The position numbers and the translations under genes are program-made. Positions 17,052 to 25,658 of a DNA stretch of 64,000 nucleotides are shown here, piece after piece. Below the pieces are notes generated by a model, which saw only the letters and a list, made by a program, of their open reading frames with translations, was not told where the DNA came from and made no database searches. How positions within the stretch are numbered: the stretch's first letter is position 1; every line of letters starts with the position of its first letter. Where the stretch lies: the NCBI RefSeq assembly GCF_028746185.1, contig NZ_JAQIVH010000010.1, positions 1 to 64,000 on the forward strand. The letters are read 5' to 3'. This DNA comes from Paenibacillus_E qinlingensis. GTDB taxonomy: Bacteria; Bacillota; Bacilli; Paenibacillales; NBRC-103111.

Positions 17052-17939
17052 ATGGGCAAGAGGCAGCATTCTGACAAGTATGAGGAATCACGCAATTATG
17101 TTGTAGACGAGTTGGCCTTGAACGGCGGCTTATGGCCAGTCCGAATGGGACGCATCAAAGCAGGTCCGGAGCATCGTTTCCCACAGAGGATGATTGATTA
17201 TTACGCATTGCATTTTGTTATGAACGGAAACATTCGTCATCTCTACGGAGAAGAACAGATCGAGCTGGCTAAGGGCGATGTTTTTTGTGCATATCCGGGC
17301 GTCATATACCGTCATTTCATTACTCCGTCCGACCAGCCTTTGGAAATGATTTGGGTTTCCATTAATGGCGGGCAAACTCCACTGCTGCTCGAAAAAGCCG
17401 GCTTCCGCCCATCTGTCCCTTATGTCGAAGGTGTGATCGGTAAAGAGCTCGAGACGTCGCTTGTTCATCTGTTTAGTCAACAGGAAGATAACGGCAGCCG
17501 GAGACAAGTCGAATTGATTGCGGCTATCTACCGTATATTCGGACTTATGATTCCGCAAAAAAGCACCGACAAATCCGATACAGGACCTGCCGGCTGGATT
17601 CCCCGAAGCATAGAGTACATGAATATGCATTACACCGAAAATATCAACGTGCAAGACGTCGCGGCGTATATTTCGGTTCACCGGGCATATTTCTCCAAAA
17701 TATTCGCCGAGCAGACCGGAATGACGCCCATCCAATATTTGCAAAAGCTCCGCATGGAGAGAGCACTTCAGCTTCTGCAGCAAACAACGCATACAGTCAC
17801 GGAGATCGCAATGACGCTTGGTTATCCCGATTTGTATTCCTTCACCCGGGCTTTCAGCAAGCATTACGCAGCATCACCGAGTAAACTGCGCGAAAATATA
17901 GCAAAGACCGGCGATCAATCCGACGTGTACCCTGAGTAA
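17052..17939 (+). CDS. AraC-family regulator with cupin sensor domain
   Basis: About 295 residues. The N-terminal AraC-type cupin (about 40-110; MNGNIRHLYGEEQIELAKGD and FCAYPGVIYRHF) is followed by a double helix-turn-helix (about 190-285; NINVQDVAAYISVHRAYFSK, then TVTEIAMTLGYPDLYSFTRA). Divergent from the Rieske/amidohydrolase operon, so a likely activator of it. The AGGAGG at 17033 is 13 nt from this ATG but only 5 nt from ATG-AAT-TAA at 17044, whose stop overlaps this start (TAATG). Reinitiation from that two-codon ORF is possible. Confidence 0.9.
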   Translation: MGKRQHSDKYEESRNYVVDELALNGGLWPVRMGRIKAGPEHRFPQRMIDYYALHFVMNGNIRHLYGEEQIELAKGDVFCAYPGVIYRHFITPSDQPLEMIWVSINGGQTPLLLEKAGFRPSVPYVEGVIGKELETSLVHLFSQQEDNGSRRQVELIAAIYRIFGLMIPQKSTDKSDTGPAGWIPRSIEYMNMHYTENINVQDVAAYISVHRAYFSKIFAEQTGMTPIQYLQKLRMERALQLLQQTTHTVTEIAMTLGYPDLYSFTRAFSKHYAASPSKLRENIAKTGDQSDVYPE

Positions 17940-18257
17940 GCGATAGTAGCGGTCTTCATGTTGAATGGATTAGTATATTGTTGTAGCTAGATAGTCAAGC
18001 ACTGATCTTGGCTTAGAGCTGAATTTTGAATACAATATTTTATTCCTCTCACAATTTGGACATAATATCCAAAAAAGGGGGTCATTACTTGCATCGTTCC
18101 CAATATATTGAAATTGGCGATGACTCCTCTCTGAAAATTTGACACTTTTGTGTAATAAAGCTCAGATTCTGAAACTATTGGTGGTTGAGCTTGGATTAAC
18201 AATAATAAAGTATGTTATCATGAGGTAACATTATATAAGTTAAAGGTAAGTTTATAC
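17940..18257. other. Intergenic stretch with small dyads, no gene seen
   Basis: 318 nt between the AraC gene and the squalene/phytoene synthase gene. It holds a small dyad TTTGGA-N7-TCCAAA (18054-18072) and ATGTTA-N8-TAACAT (18212-18231) just upstream of the next gene. No convincing ORF or RNA gene. Confidence 0.5.
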
Positions 18258-19082
18258 TTGGAGGTAATTACCATTAGTACCGATACTGTGAAAGATGCAA
18301 TGACCATGTTGAAACAAACGAGCCGCACCTTTTATATACCGATTAGCAGCTTGGATGCAGGTCTGAAAGAAGCGGTAGCATCTGCCTATCTGTGCATGCG
18401 GGCTATAGATGAAATCGAAGATCATGAGAATCTGGTGGATGCTTTGAAAATAGAGCTGTTAGCTGGTGTGCACGGAGCATTCCAGTCATCGGATATTATG
18501 GATGCCATCCAGAAATTATTGTCACCTTATACGGCGCAAGAACTTCCAGAAGTTTCTCTGCGACTTGCTGAATGGCTGCATCTTTGTCCGTCTTCGGCGA
18601 GACCAATTATTGAGAAATACATTGCGAAAATGTCACTCCAAATGTCGGAATGGGTCCAAAAAGGGTGGAGCATCCGTACGGAAGAAGATTTGGATGGATA
18701 TACATACAGTGTGGCTGGTATGGTTGGCGAAATGCTGTCTGAGCTGTGGCAGTGGAATGACGGCACGCAATCAGATCGTGATAAGGCCATTGCCTTCGGA
18801 AGAGGGTTGCAGGCGGTTAATATCCTTCGAAACCAAGCAGAAGACGCGAAACGTGGCGTTAGCTTCTTCCCGGAAGGCTGGGGCTTCAAGGAAATGCAGC
18901 AGTACACGCGCCGTAATCTACAGCTTGCCGATGCTTATATCGCAGACCTGAAGCAAGGTCCAGCATTGAAGTTCTGTAAGGTACCGTTGGCGCTCGCGCA
19001 TGCGACGCTTAATCTGCTTTCTGCTGGTGGAAGCAAATTGACACGCGACGCAGTTTTGAAAATTGTGAGTAAGGTAACGTAG
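18258..19082 (+). CDS. Squalene/phytoene synthase family protein
   Basis: About 270 residues, head-to-head prenyl synthase family. Two Asp-rich motifs are present: RAIDEIEDH (about 50-58) and NILRNQAEDAKRG (about 193-205), the latter usually NxxRDxxxD. SRTFYIP near the N-terminus is family-typical. The gene stands alone without other terpenoid genes. Start uncertain: a TTG at 18258 is the first conventional start, but the only strong ribosome site, GGAGG at 18260-18264, is 8 nt before an ATT at 18273, which would give 269 residues. In the second motif an Asn replaces the common first Asp, so activity is not certain. Confidence 0.82.
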   Translation: MEVITISTDTVKDAMTMLKQTSRTFYIPISSLDAGLKEAVASAYLCMRAIDEIEDHENLVDALKIELLAGVHGAFQSSDIMDAIQKLLSPYTAQELPEVSLRLAEWLHLCPSSARPIIEKYIAKMSLQMSEWVQKGWSIRTEEDLDGYTYSVAGMVGEMLSELWQWNDGTQSDRDKAIAFGRGLQAVNILRNQAEDAKRGVSFFPEGWGFKEMQQYTRRNLQLADAYIADLKQGPALKFCKVPLALAHATLNLLSAGGSKLTRDAVLKIVSKVT

Positions 19083-19102
19083 CTCGCAGCTATTAAGGAA
19101 GG

Positions 19103-19134
19103 GGTCCGCAGTAGTTTCTGCGGGCCTCTTTTTG
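19103..19134 (+). terminator. Terminator of the squalene/phytoene synthase gene
   Basis: GGTCCGCAG-TAGTTT-CTGCGGGCC hairpin (one T-G pair) followed by TCTTTTTG. Confidence 0.85.
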
Positions 19135-19261
19135 TTGAGTTTCAGGGATAAGGGGAACTAGGATGCTCTATTAGCAATTAAAGGAGCGAAATGGTCATTA
19201 AGGAGAACGTCAGTATCCTATTTGTCAGATAAATTCTTAGAAAGGCGGATAATTGGGTAGT

Positions 19262-19333
19262 TAGCGCACTGTGGTTCCCTTTAAAGGTAGAAACACCTGT
19301 TCAGACTCTGAATAGCGCACTCACGTTCCCTTT
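19262..19333 (+). repeat. Short direct repeat
   Basis: TAGCGCACTGTGGTTCCCTTT (19262-19282) recurs as TAGCGCACTCACGTTCCCTTT (19313-19333), 51 nt apart, in the 363-nt gap 19083-19445. Apart from this repeat and two terminators (19103 and 19371) nothing else is seen in the gap. Confidence 0.6.
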
Positions 19334-19370
19334 CGCTACCCCTCCACGCGTCTATATGACGAAATAGAGA

Positions 19371-19411
19371 AAGGCCGCCCTCAAGTAGATGAATCTACTT
19401 GGAGCAGCCTT
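19371..19411 (-). terminator. Terminator of the Bce-type transporter operon
   Basis: On the minus strand a long imperfect stem (AAGGCTGCTCCAAGTAGA with its partner) is followed by TTTCTC, 35 nt past the permease stop. Confidence 0.7.
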
Positions 19412-19445
19412 AAGGATGTAAGTTTTATTTCATTTGGACAGATAC

Positions 19446-21386
19446 TTACAACGCCCTCTTAATCACCTTCCGATAATGCTGAACCGATAGAACCCCGAAG
19501 ACGGAGTAGAGTGCCGTGTACAGCCCCATCACGATCATCATCGGCGTCCACAGCTCGGTTCCGAAGAAGAACCATCCTGACTGGATTGCGAAGTAACTAT
19601 GAACCAGCCCAACAATTAAGGGGATCCCGAAATTGAACAGTTGTTTAACCTGAATTCCCTTTAGCAGATCGCTTTGGGTAAAACCGAGCTTTCGTAGAAT
19701 GGTATACGATGACTTCTCATCTTCGCTCTCATCCATTTGCTTGAAATAAAGAATACAGCCAGAAGTGATCAAGAAGGTGAGTCCTAGGAAACCGACGATG
19801 AACATGATCAAGCCCATGCGATTTTTGGATTCACTAGCCATATCTTGGCGCGAATCATAAGATGCTCGATCATCCCATTTGACTTCGTGAAAAAGTTGAT
19901 TGGCCTTCTCGAGTTCCTTCGCATTCACGATATCAAAACCGAAATATAGCGATGATGTTCCTTGAATGTGAGGGTCTAGATCTTGCTTTAATCGCTGAAA
20001 GACCGATACGTCAACGACGGCAACAGGCAGGCTGCTCATCGAGAAGCGCCTTGAAATGAAGGATTGTTCCTCGATGCCGGTATACGTTAGCGGAAAGGTG
20101 TTATTTAGAGTGATTAGCTGGGCTTGGCTGTTCGGTTTGAAGTTAAGAAATTTTTGCATTTCATCGTTAGCCCCGGTAAAAAAGGTTTGGTCAGCAGTCA
20201 AATCGATGCCTGCAGCGGTATCGCTAATAACGGCCATCCGATTGACATCTTGATTCATATAAAGTTCACTTTTCGATTCCATGACTTGGCCAAGATCAGC
20301 CTTGATTTGAATGACCTCAATTGTTGTATCTCGGTGTTTAATGCCACCCGCATCTAAAGCTTTCGTGAAGCTCTCCGCATAGTGACGTTCCGTCACACCA
20401 AAGTGATTGGGTATATTCCTTTCGGCGGTCTTTTCAACCGAATAGTACGTAATGTAGCTCAAGGACAGTAATCCAATAGCTAGGGCAGATACCGTCGTAA
20501 TCACCATCAAAAGTAACGCGTTGGATTTCATCCGATACATGATGGATGCGAGGGAAAGTACCTCTTGTACGTTCAAATAGCCGTTTTTCCTCTTACGGAT
20601 CCCATTCATTATCAAACGGACAGACCCTTTGTAGAACAAATAAGTACCGATGATCACCGAGGCAAGAATTAATAGCATACTGCTCAGTAATCCTGGTGCT
20701 GTCGTAATGCTTCCTGAAAACAGTTTGGAGGATACATAGTAGCCTAACAAAACGAGAAAAAGCCCAACGAATCCAAGAATCGCTTCCTTGTTCGACATTT
20801 GCTTCACTTTAGCTTCGGTGGAGGTTGCGACATGGAATAACGAGAGAATCGTCTGCCTCCGAATAAAGAAATAATTGACCAGCAGAATTAATACGTAAAC
20901 GGCACTGAAAACAACGATGGTCTGGATAAACGCTTGAACTGAAAAGTGGAGAGTAGCGTTAGCTTTTACCCCTGTGATTTGTAATAATACCATCAGTATG
21001 AGCTTTGACACGGAGAAGCCGATAAACGCCCCAACGATCAGCGAACCGAAGTAGAGAATGAAATTCTCGGTACTTAGGATGCGAAAAATTTTCCCCTTCG
21101 TCATGCCGATGAGTTGCAGAAGGCCGATTTCTTTACTCCGTCTTTTCACAAAAATGTTATTCGCATATAAATTGAAGATAGCAACAATGGCGATAAGCAG
21201 AAAGGATGCAGATTTCAGCGCAGCGGCGCCTTTAATAGTCCCCTTGGTCGCGTCTAAAGCAGGATCAAACTGTAACGTGACAAAAGCGAAATAGAGCGCA
21301 ACGCTAAACATTAAAGCGAACACATACAAGTAGTAATGCTTGATATTAGCCTTCAAGTTCTGGAAGATGAGCTGATTAATACTCAT
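19446..21386 (-). CDS. Bce-type ABC transporter permease (FtsX family)
   Basis: About 646 residues with FtsX-type transmembrane segments and one large extracellular domain between the central membrane helices (about 300-525), the layout of BceB/YxdM-type permeases. These work with their ATPase in resistance to cell-wall-active peptides and also signal to the paired sensor kinase. Start ATG at 21386 lies inside the end of the ATPase gene (11-nt overlap), so they are translationally coupled; the ATG at 21401 lacks a better ribosome site. Substrate cannot be read from sequence. Confidence 0.92.
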   Translation of the reverse strand: MSINQLIFQNLKANIKHYYLYVFALMFSVALYFAFVTLQFDPALDATKGTIKGAAALKSASFLLIAIVAIFNLYANNIFVKRRSKEIGLLQLIGMTKGKIFRILSTENFILYFGSLIVGAFIGFSVSKLILMVLLQITGVKANATLHFSVQAFIQTIVVFSAVYVLILLVNYFFIRRQTILSLFHVATSTEAKVKQMSNKEAILGFVGLFLVLLGYYVSSKLFSGSITTAPGLLSSMLLILASVIIGTYLFYKGSVRLIMNGIRKRKNGYLNVQEVLSLASIMYRMKSNALLLMVITTVSALAIGLLSLSYITYYSVEKTAERNIPNHFGVTERHYAESFTKALDAGGIKHRDTTIEVIQIKADLGQVMESKSELYMNQDVNRMAVISDTAAGIDLTADQTFFTGANDEMQKFLNFKPNSQAQLITLNNTFPLTYTGIEEQSFISRRFSMSSLPVAVVDVSVFQRLKQDLDPHIQGTSSLYFGFDIVNAKELEKANQLFHEVKWDDRASYDSRQDMASESKNRMGLIMFIVGFLGLTFLITSGCILYFKQMDESEDEKSSYTILRKLGFTQSDLLKGIQVKQLFNFGIPLIVGLVHSYFAIQSGWFFFGTELWTPMMIVMGLYTALYSVFGVLSVQHYRKVIKRAL

Positions 21387-22137
21387 TGTGCACACCGCCA
21401 AGCACGCCTTGGGTCTTCATAATATCTTGAAAGAAGGCTTGTCTCGTTTCTTGCCCTTTATAGATTTGGGAGTAAATCTGCCCGTCTTTAATGAATATTA
21501 CTCTGGAGCTGTAGCTGGCTGCAACGGGGTCATGCGTGACCATCACAATGCTCGCTTGGCGACTTACATTCATTTCACTGAGTTTATTCAGCAAATCGGA
21601 GGCAGATTTGGAATCGAGCGCACCGGTAGGTTCATCCGCGAAAATAATATCAGGATCATGGATAAACGCTCTAGCAGCGGACGTTCGTTGTTTCTGCCCG
21701 CCGGATATTTCGTTCGGATACTTATCCTTCAACTCATAAATGCCGAGCTCAGAAGCAAGGTCATGAAACCTCTGATTAGCTTCAACCTTAGACATCTTCG
21801 TTATGGATAACGGAAGCAGGATATTTTCTTTCACAGTCAGTGTATCCAGCAAATTATAATCCTGAAAAATAAAGCCGAGATGATTTTTCCGAAACTCTGC
21901 CAATTGTTTTTCTTTCATGCTGGTCGTTTCTGCCTTGTTAATCTGAATGGAGCCATGACTCACCTTATCAATGGAAGAGAGCACGTTGAGCAGCGTTGTT
22001 TTCCCTGAACCTGAAGGGCCCATGATGCTGACGAATTCCCCTTTTTCGATCGATATATCAAGACCCCGAAGTACCTCTTGCTTGTTATGTTTATTGCCGA
22101 AGCTTTTATGAATTTTAACGGCTTGTAAGATAGACAT
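21376..22137 (-). CDS. Bce-type ABC transporter ATP-binding protein
   Basis: About 253 residues. Walker A GPSGSGKTT (about 40-48), signature ISGGQKQR (LSGGQ family; Lys where many have Gln), Walker B DIIFADEPTGALD, and the switch His in MVTHDP. Belongs to the MacB/BceA group. AAAGGAG lies 10 nt upstream of the ATG. It has its own promoter region with a candidate BceR operator (22223-22246) downstream of the kinase gene. Confidence 0.95.
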   Translation of the reverse strand: MSILQAVKIHKSFGNKHNKQEVLRGLDISIEKGEFVSIMGPSGSGKTTLLNVLSSIDKVSHGSIQINKAETTSMKEKQLAEFRKNHLGFIFQDYNLLDTLTVKENILLPLSITKMSKVEANQRFHDLASELGIYELKDKYPNEISGGQKQRTSAARAFIHDPDIIFADEPTGALDSKSASDLLNKLSEMNVSRQASIVMVTHDPVAASYSSRVIFIKDGQIYSQIYKGQETRQAFFQDIMKTQGVLGGVHNEY

Positions 22138-22168
22138 GAATCACACACTCCTTTATACGATTAGCTTT

Positions 22169-22174
22169 ATTATA
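22169..22174 (-). promoter_or_regulatory. -10 element of the Bce-type transporter operon
   Basis: TATAAT on the minus strand about 30 nt upstream of the ATPase start. No good -35 hexamer at 17 nt (AGGATA), as expected of a promoter needing an activator such as a BceR-type regulator. Confidence 0.55.
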
Positions 22175-22222
22175 AAAAGCTAGGCCGCATTTATCCTTCG
22201 ATTGGACGAACAAAGTAGAAAA

Positions 22223-22246
22223 GCATGTGACATTATTGTCACATGC
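22223..22246. promoter_or_regulatory. Perfect 10-bp inverted repeat: candidate BceR-type operator
   Basis: GCATGTGACA-TTAT-TGTCACATGC. It contains TGACA-N4-TGTCA, close to the TnACA-N4-TGTAA pattern described for Bce-like response regulators. It lies about 50 nt upstream of the -10 box of the transporter genes. It overlaps the kinase stop codon and is followed by TTTTCTACTTT on the minus strand, so it might also act as a kinase-gene terminator. Confidence 0.55.
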
Positions 22247-23252
22247 CTGTTATCCGCACGAGTTCGTTGGGCTGTGGAAAAGCGAGGGTGAACGTAGTTC
22301 CCACGCCAACCTCCGAATTCACAGTGATCTGGATGTGCAGCGTGTCAGCTGCTTTGCGAGCCAGATATAGGCCCATGCCCGTCGCGGCGCTGTCCTGATG
22401 CCAGGTCGTGGAGGTAAAGCCCTTATCGAAGATACGGGGAAGATCCTTGGCATCAATGCCGCGTCCAAAGTCCGTTACTTGAAGGATGGTACGCTCCTGT
22501 GCGAACAAACTATTCACGACAATATCGGGCGAGAAGCTGTCGCTGTATTTGACGGCATTGGTTAGGAGCTGGCGCAGGATGAAAGCAAGCCATTTCGCAT
22601 CGCTAAGGACCGTCTCCGTCGCATCTAACTGGACGTCGAAACCGATTCCCTTTTGAATGCACCAAGATTGCAGCGATTTAATCTCCATATAGAGGAGATC
22701 TTCGATCTGTACTTTTTCAATGTAGAGATCATTGTCAATAGAGGGAAGTCGCAGCTGATGAAGCTGTTGGTCTAGAAGATGATGAATGCGCAGCCATTCA
22801 AAGGTGATGGAGGCTTTCGCCTTATCGTTATCCAAACGTTCAATCATCAAATGCATGGCTGTGAGAGGTGTCTTCACTTCATGGATCCAAGCTAGCAGTT
22901 CGTCTTTCTCTTGTTCCAACGCAATTTGCTGCCGCGATGCAGTCTGGTGAAGCTGCTCGGTTTGATTGACCAGTGCTGCTTCCATGATCTTCTCAAATGG
23001 ACTTGCTGCGTCAGCAAAACCGGATACATCAAGGCTGGTTTCCCAGTCATTTAACCGCTTGATAAAAGCCGTTTCTTTGTGATAACGAAAGATCAGAAAG
23101 ATTACGAAGAGCATCGTAGATAAGAAAACAATATATAGAACGGATTGGAGTGGAATCGAGTGGTCAAGATAGGCAATAAGCAACAAAAGGACTTGACCCA
23201 AGAGGAACATCCCTAGCCAACTTATTCGCTCTTTGAGATACACTTTAATCAT
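22239..23252 (-). CDS. Bce-type (intramembrane-sensing) histidine kinase
   Basis: About 337 residues. Two closely spaced N-terminal membrane helices (about 11-50) with almost no external loop mark it as an intramembrane-sensing kinase like BceS. The phospho-acceptor His is in AWIHEVKTPLTA (about 125-136). The ATPase motifs follow: N-box QLLTNAVKYS, DFGRGI, GMGLYLARKAA. The ATG at 23252 lies within the end of the response-regulator gene (8-nt overlap). It most likely senses peptide stress through the adjacent transporter. Confidence 0.93.
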   Translation of the reverse strand: MIKVYLKERISWLGMFLLGQVLLLLIAYLDHSIPLQSVLYIVFLSTMLFVIFLIFRYHKETAFIKRLNDWETSLDVSGFADAASPFEKIMEAALVNQTEQLHQTASRQQIALEQEKDELLAWIHEVKTPLTAMHLMIERLDNDKAKASITFEWLRIHHLLDQQLHQLRLPSIDNDLYIEKVQIEDLLYMEIKSLQSWCIQKGIGFDVQLDATETVLSDAKWLAFILRQLLTNAVKYSDSFSPDIVVNSLFAQERTILQVTDFGRGIDAKDLPRIFDKGFTSTTWHQDSAATGMGLYLARKAADTLHIQITVNSEVGVGTTFTLAFPQPNELVRITGM

Positions 23253-23940
23253 ATTGAGGGGTCTCTTCCGTTGCAATGTAGCCTTGCCCGACCTTTGTTT
23301 CAATAAACTTTCCTAAATCCAGCTCGTCCAGCTTCTTTCTAAGCCGATTTACGTTCACCGTCAAGGTATTATCACTTACAAAACGCTGGTCATTCCATAA
23401 GCTGTTGATGATGTCTTCCCGGCTGACAATCGTATTCTTATGCTCGATGAGGAGCTTTAATATGTAGATTTCGTTCTTGGTCAGTTCAATCGACCCGGAC
23501 TCATGACTCACGATATTTTTCTCGAAATCGATCGTAGCACCGCACCATGTTTTGAGCTTGATTTGCTCCGTATTGTAGTTATACACACGGCGAAGAATAG
23601 CATGGATTTTTGCGATCAGCACGTCAAAATGAAAGGGCTTTTGGATAAAGTCGTCTGCGCCAAGCTGCATAGACATCACCATATCCGTCGGATGGTCGCG
23701 CGAAGAGAGGAAGACGATGGGAACGTTGGAATGCGTTCGAATCATGCGGCACCAATGAAATCCATCGAATTTCGGCAGTTGAATATCAATGATGACGAGA
23801 TCAGGCTTTAGTTGAATAAAGGTCTCAACTACTTTATTGAAATCAGCGATGCCATGAACCTCGTAGGACCATTGAGCCAAGCGCTCTTTGATTTCTGCGA
23901 ACAAAGTTGCATCATCTTCAATAAGTAAGATTTTAAACAA
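23245..23940 (-). CDS. Bce-type response regulator (OmpR family)
   Basis: About 231 residues. The receiver domain has the phospho-Asp in DLVIIDIQLPKFDG (about 46-59) and the conserved Lys in DDFIQKPF. The C-terminal winged helix (about 135-225) includes ELTKNEIYILKLLIEHKNTI and DNTLTVNVNRLRKKLDEL. First gene of the four-gene module. It probably activates the transporter promoter at the palindrome 22223-22246. Confidence 0.94.
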   Translation of the reverse strand: MFKILLIEDDATLFAEIKERLAQWSYEVHGIADFNKVVETFIQLKPDLVIIDIQLPKFDGFHWCRMIRTHSNVPIVFLSSRDHPTDMVMSMQLGADDFIQKPFHFDVLIAKIHAILRRVYNYNTEQIKLKTWCGATIDFEKNIVSHESGSIELTKNEIYILKLLIEHKNTIVSREDIINSLWNDQRFVSDNTLTVNVNRLRKKLDELDLGKFIETKVGQGYIATEETPQYD

Positions 23941-24067
23941 GAGAAATCACCCACTTCTGGTCATTCTTTGAGTTCGGAACTCATTGTATTGTAAACTGGT
24001 TAACAGAGCTAAATGGATGTTGCCATATAAATCATACCATAAATTCAAATGAGGAGTTCTGGGAGCC

Positions 24068-24802
24068 ATGAAACAGAATAAATACGATGAGCTAGGATTT
24101 TATGAAAAATATAGCGAAATGCCTCGTTCCATTGGCGGCCTCAATGCCGCTGGGGAATGGCCTGTACTTCGCACGATGCTGCCTGCGCTTCAAGGCAAAC
24201 GTGTTCTTGATCTTGGATGCGGTTACGGTTGGCATTGCAAGTACGCCCGCGAGCAAGGGGCTGCGTCCGTTGTCGGTGTAGATCTTTCGGAGAAAATGCT
24301 GGCATATGCCAGTGCGAATCATAGCGATTCAGGTATCACGTATCAGAGAGTGGCGATTGAAGATATCGACTTCGCAGCAGGCGAGTTTGACGTTATCATC
24401 TCCTCACTGGCTCTTCACTACGTTGAGCAATTCGATGCGGTTTGCCGTAAGGTGCAGCATTGTCTGGCCGCTGGAGGCACCTTCGTCCTCTCTGTGGAGC
24501 ATCCGATCTTTACCGCACGCGCTGCGCAAGACTGGCACTATGGTTCTGGAGGCGAGCGTATGCACTGGCCTGTCGACGATTACCAGAACGAGGGGCAGCG
24601 GGTAGCGAGGTTTCTAGATCATGATGTAGTCAAATATCATCGCACGATCGCTTCCTATATGAATGCGTTAATTGAAGCGGGATTCCTGATTACGAAGATT
24701 GCCGAGCCTCAACCGACGCCAGAAGCTTTGGAGAAGTATCCCGATATGAAAGACGAGACGCGCCGTCCCATTTTTCTATTGATTTCAGCGGTTAAGAAGT
24801 AA
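24068..24802 (+). CDS. Class I SAM-dependent methyltransferase
   Basis: About 244 residues. Motif I VLDLGCGYGWHCKYA (about 46-60) binds S-adenosylmethionine; the acidic residue after strand 2 is in VVGVDLSEKML; motif post-II is FDVIISSLALHYV. Similar to generic UbiE/BioC-like small-molecule methyltransferases (the WHYGSGGERMHWP segment is common in the YcgJ/SmtA-like set). Monocistronic, with a terminator at 24809. Substrate unknown. Confidence 0.88.
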   Translation: MKQNKYDELGFYEKYSEMPRSIGGLNAAGEWPVLRTMLPALQGKRVLDLGCGYGWHCKYAREQGAASVVGVDLSEKMLAYASANHSDSGITYQRVAIEDIDFAAGEFDVIISSLALHYVEQFDAVCRKVQHCLAAGGTFVLSVEHPIFTARAAQDWHYGSGGERMHWPVDDYQNEGQRVARFLDHDVVKYHRTIASYMNALIEAGFLITKIAEPQPTPEALEKYPDMKDETRRPIFLLISAVKK

Positions 24803-24808
24803 CCATTG

Positions 24809-24840
24809 TCCTGCTGCCCTTCGGGGTAGGAGGATTTTTT
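24809..24840 (+). terminator. Terminator of the methyltransferase gene
   Basis: Hairpin centred on CCC-TTCG-GGG with flanking complementarity, followed by TTTTTT. Confidence 0.75.
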
Positions 24841-24922
24841 CTGTTCTAGTCCTGTGAGTGAAACATTATTTGGAAATCCACGTCTGTTAGTTTAGAAGAT
24901 TTCCAATGGAAGGACGAAGCTT

Positions 24923-25549
24923 GTGAATAGAGTTGTGATGGCTATATCTGTTGTATGTATATTAATTGTTACGAGCCTTGTCTTGCCGGGTAAAAGTTAT
25001 GCTTGCAGCTGTGCCCTGCAAACAGATCCGATAAAGGCTGTGGAACAATCTAAGGCTGTGTTTTCTGGTAAAGTACTTGCCATCGAACCCAAGGTTCTAG
25101 ATATCAATGGCATTCTCGATCATAAAATCGCCGTTCATTTCGATGTAGAGAAATCGTGGAAAGGGATGAATGAGACGCAGGCCATTGTTCTCACCAACTT
25201 GGGTGAACCTTCGTGTGGCTATACGTTTGGGCAGGGCGAATCCTATCTTGTTTTTGCTTATGACTATGATTTTAAGGGGAATATGCTGCAAACAAGCTCT
25301 TGTTCATTAACGAAAAAGCTTACCAATGCTACTTCGGAACTGAGTAAGATGGGGCAAGGCGTGGAGCCGATAGAGAATGTGAGTTTAAAAGGCAAGATGG
25401 ATACGATGGCGTATACGAATAAATGGTCTTTGCTCAAAGCGATCTATCATCGGTTGGTTCGGTATCATCTGCTTGAATTCGTGCAAGTAGCCGTCATCCT
25501 AGTTATTGGAGCAGGGCTGCTAATGATTAGGGCAAGAAGAAAATGGTAA
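24923..25549 (+). CDS. Membrane-anchored NTR/TIMP-like exported protein
   Basis: About 208 residues. After a signal peptide ending near SYA, the mature protein begins with CSCALQTDP, and later Cys lie in PSCGYTFGQGESYLVF and SSCSLTKK. This Cys pattern and the AVFSGKVLAIEP strand match the NTR (TIMP-like) OB fold found in bacterial exported proteins. A C-terminal hydrophobic helix and RARRKW tail anchor it in the membrane. GTG start at 24923 with GGAAGG upstream. Role unknown; by analogy only, it may bind or inhibit a surface enzyme. Confidence 0.75.
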   Translation: MNRVVMAISVVCILIVTSLVLPGKSYACSCALQTDPIKAVEQSKAVFSGKVLAIEPKVLDINGILDHKIAVHFDVEKSWKGMNETQAIVLTNLGEPSCGYTFGQGESYLVFAYDYDFKGNMLQTSSCSLTKKLTNATSELSKMGQGVEPIENVSLKGKMDTMAYTNKWSLLKAIYHRLVRYHLLEFVQVAVILVIGAGLLMIRARRKW

Positions 25550-25588
25550 GTATACGCTATTGGCTAAGTTAAAAGATGGGTTCTAGCA

Positions 25589-25617
25589 TTGACAAACGGC
25601 TTCGAGAAGGCTATGAT
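25589..25617 (+). promoter_or_regulatory. Strong promoter of the L32 gene
   Basis: TTGACA (25589-25594), 17-nt spacer, TATGAT (25612-25617), about 40 nt before the L32 start. Confidence 0.85.
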
Positions 25618-25658
25618 ATCTCTTGTTGTTTAGTAAAGTAACTGGAGGTGTTTTGACT

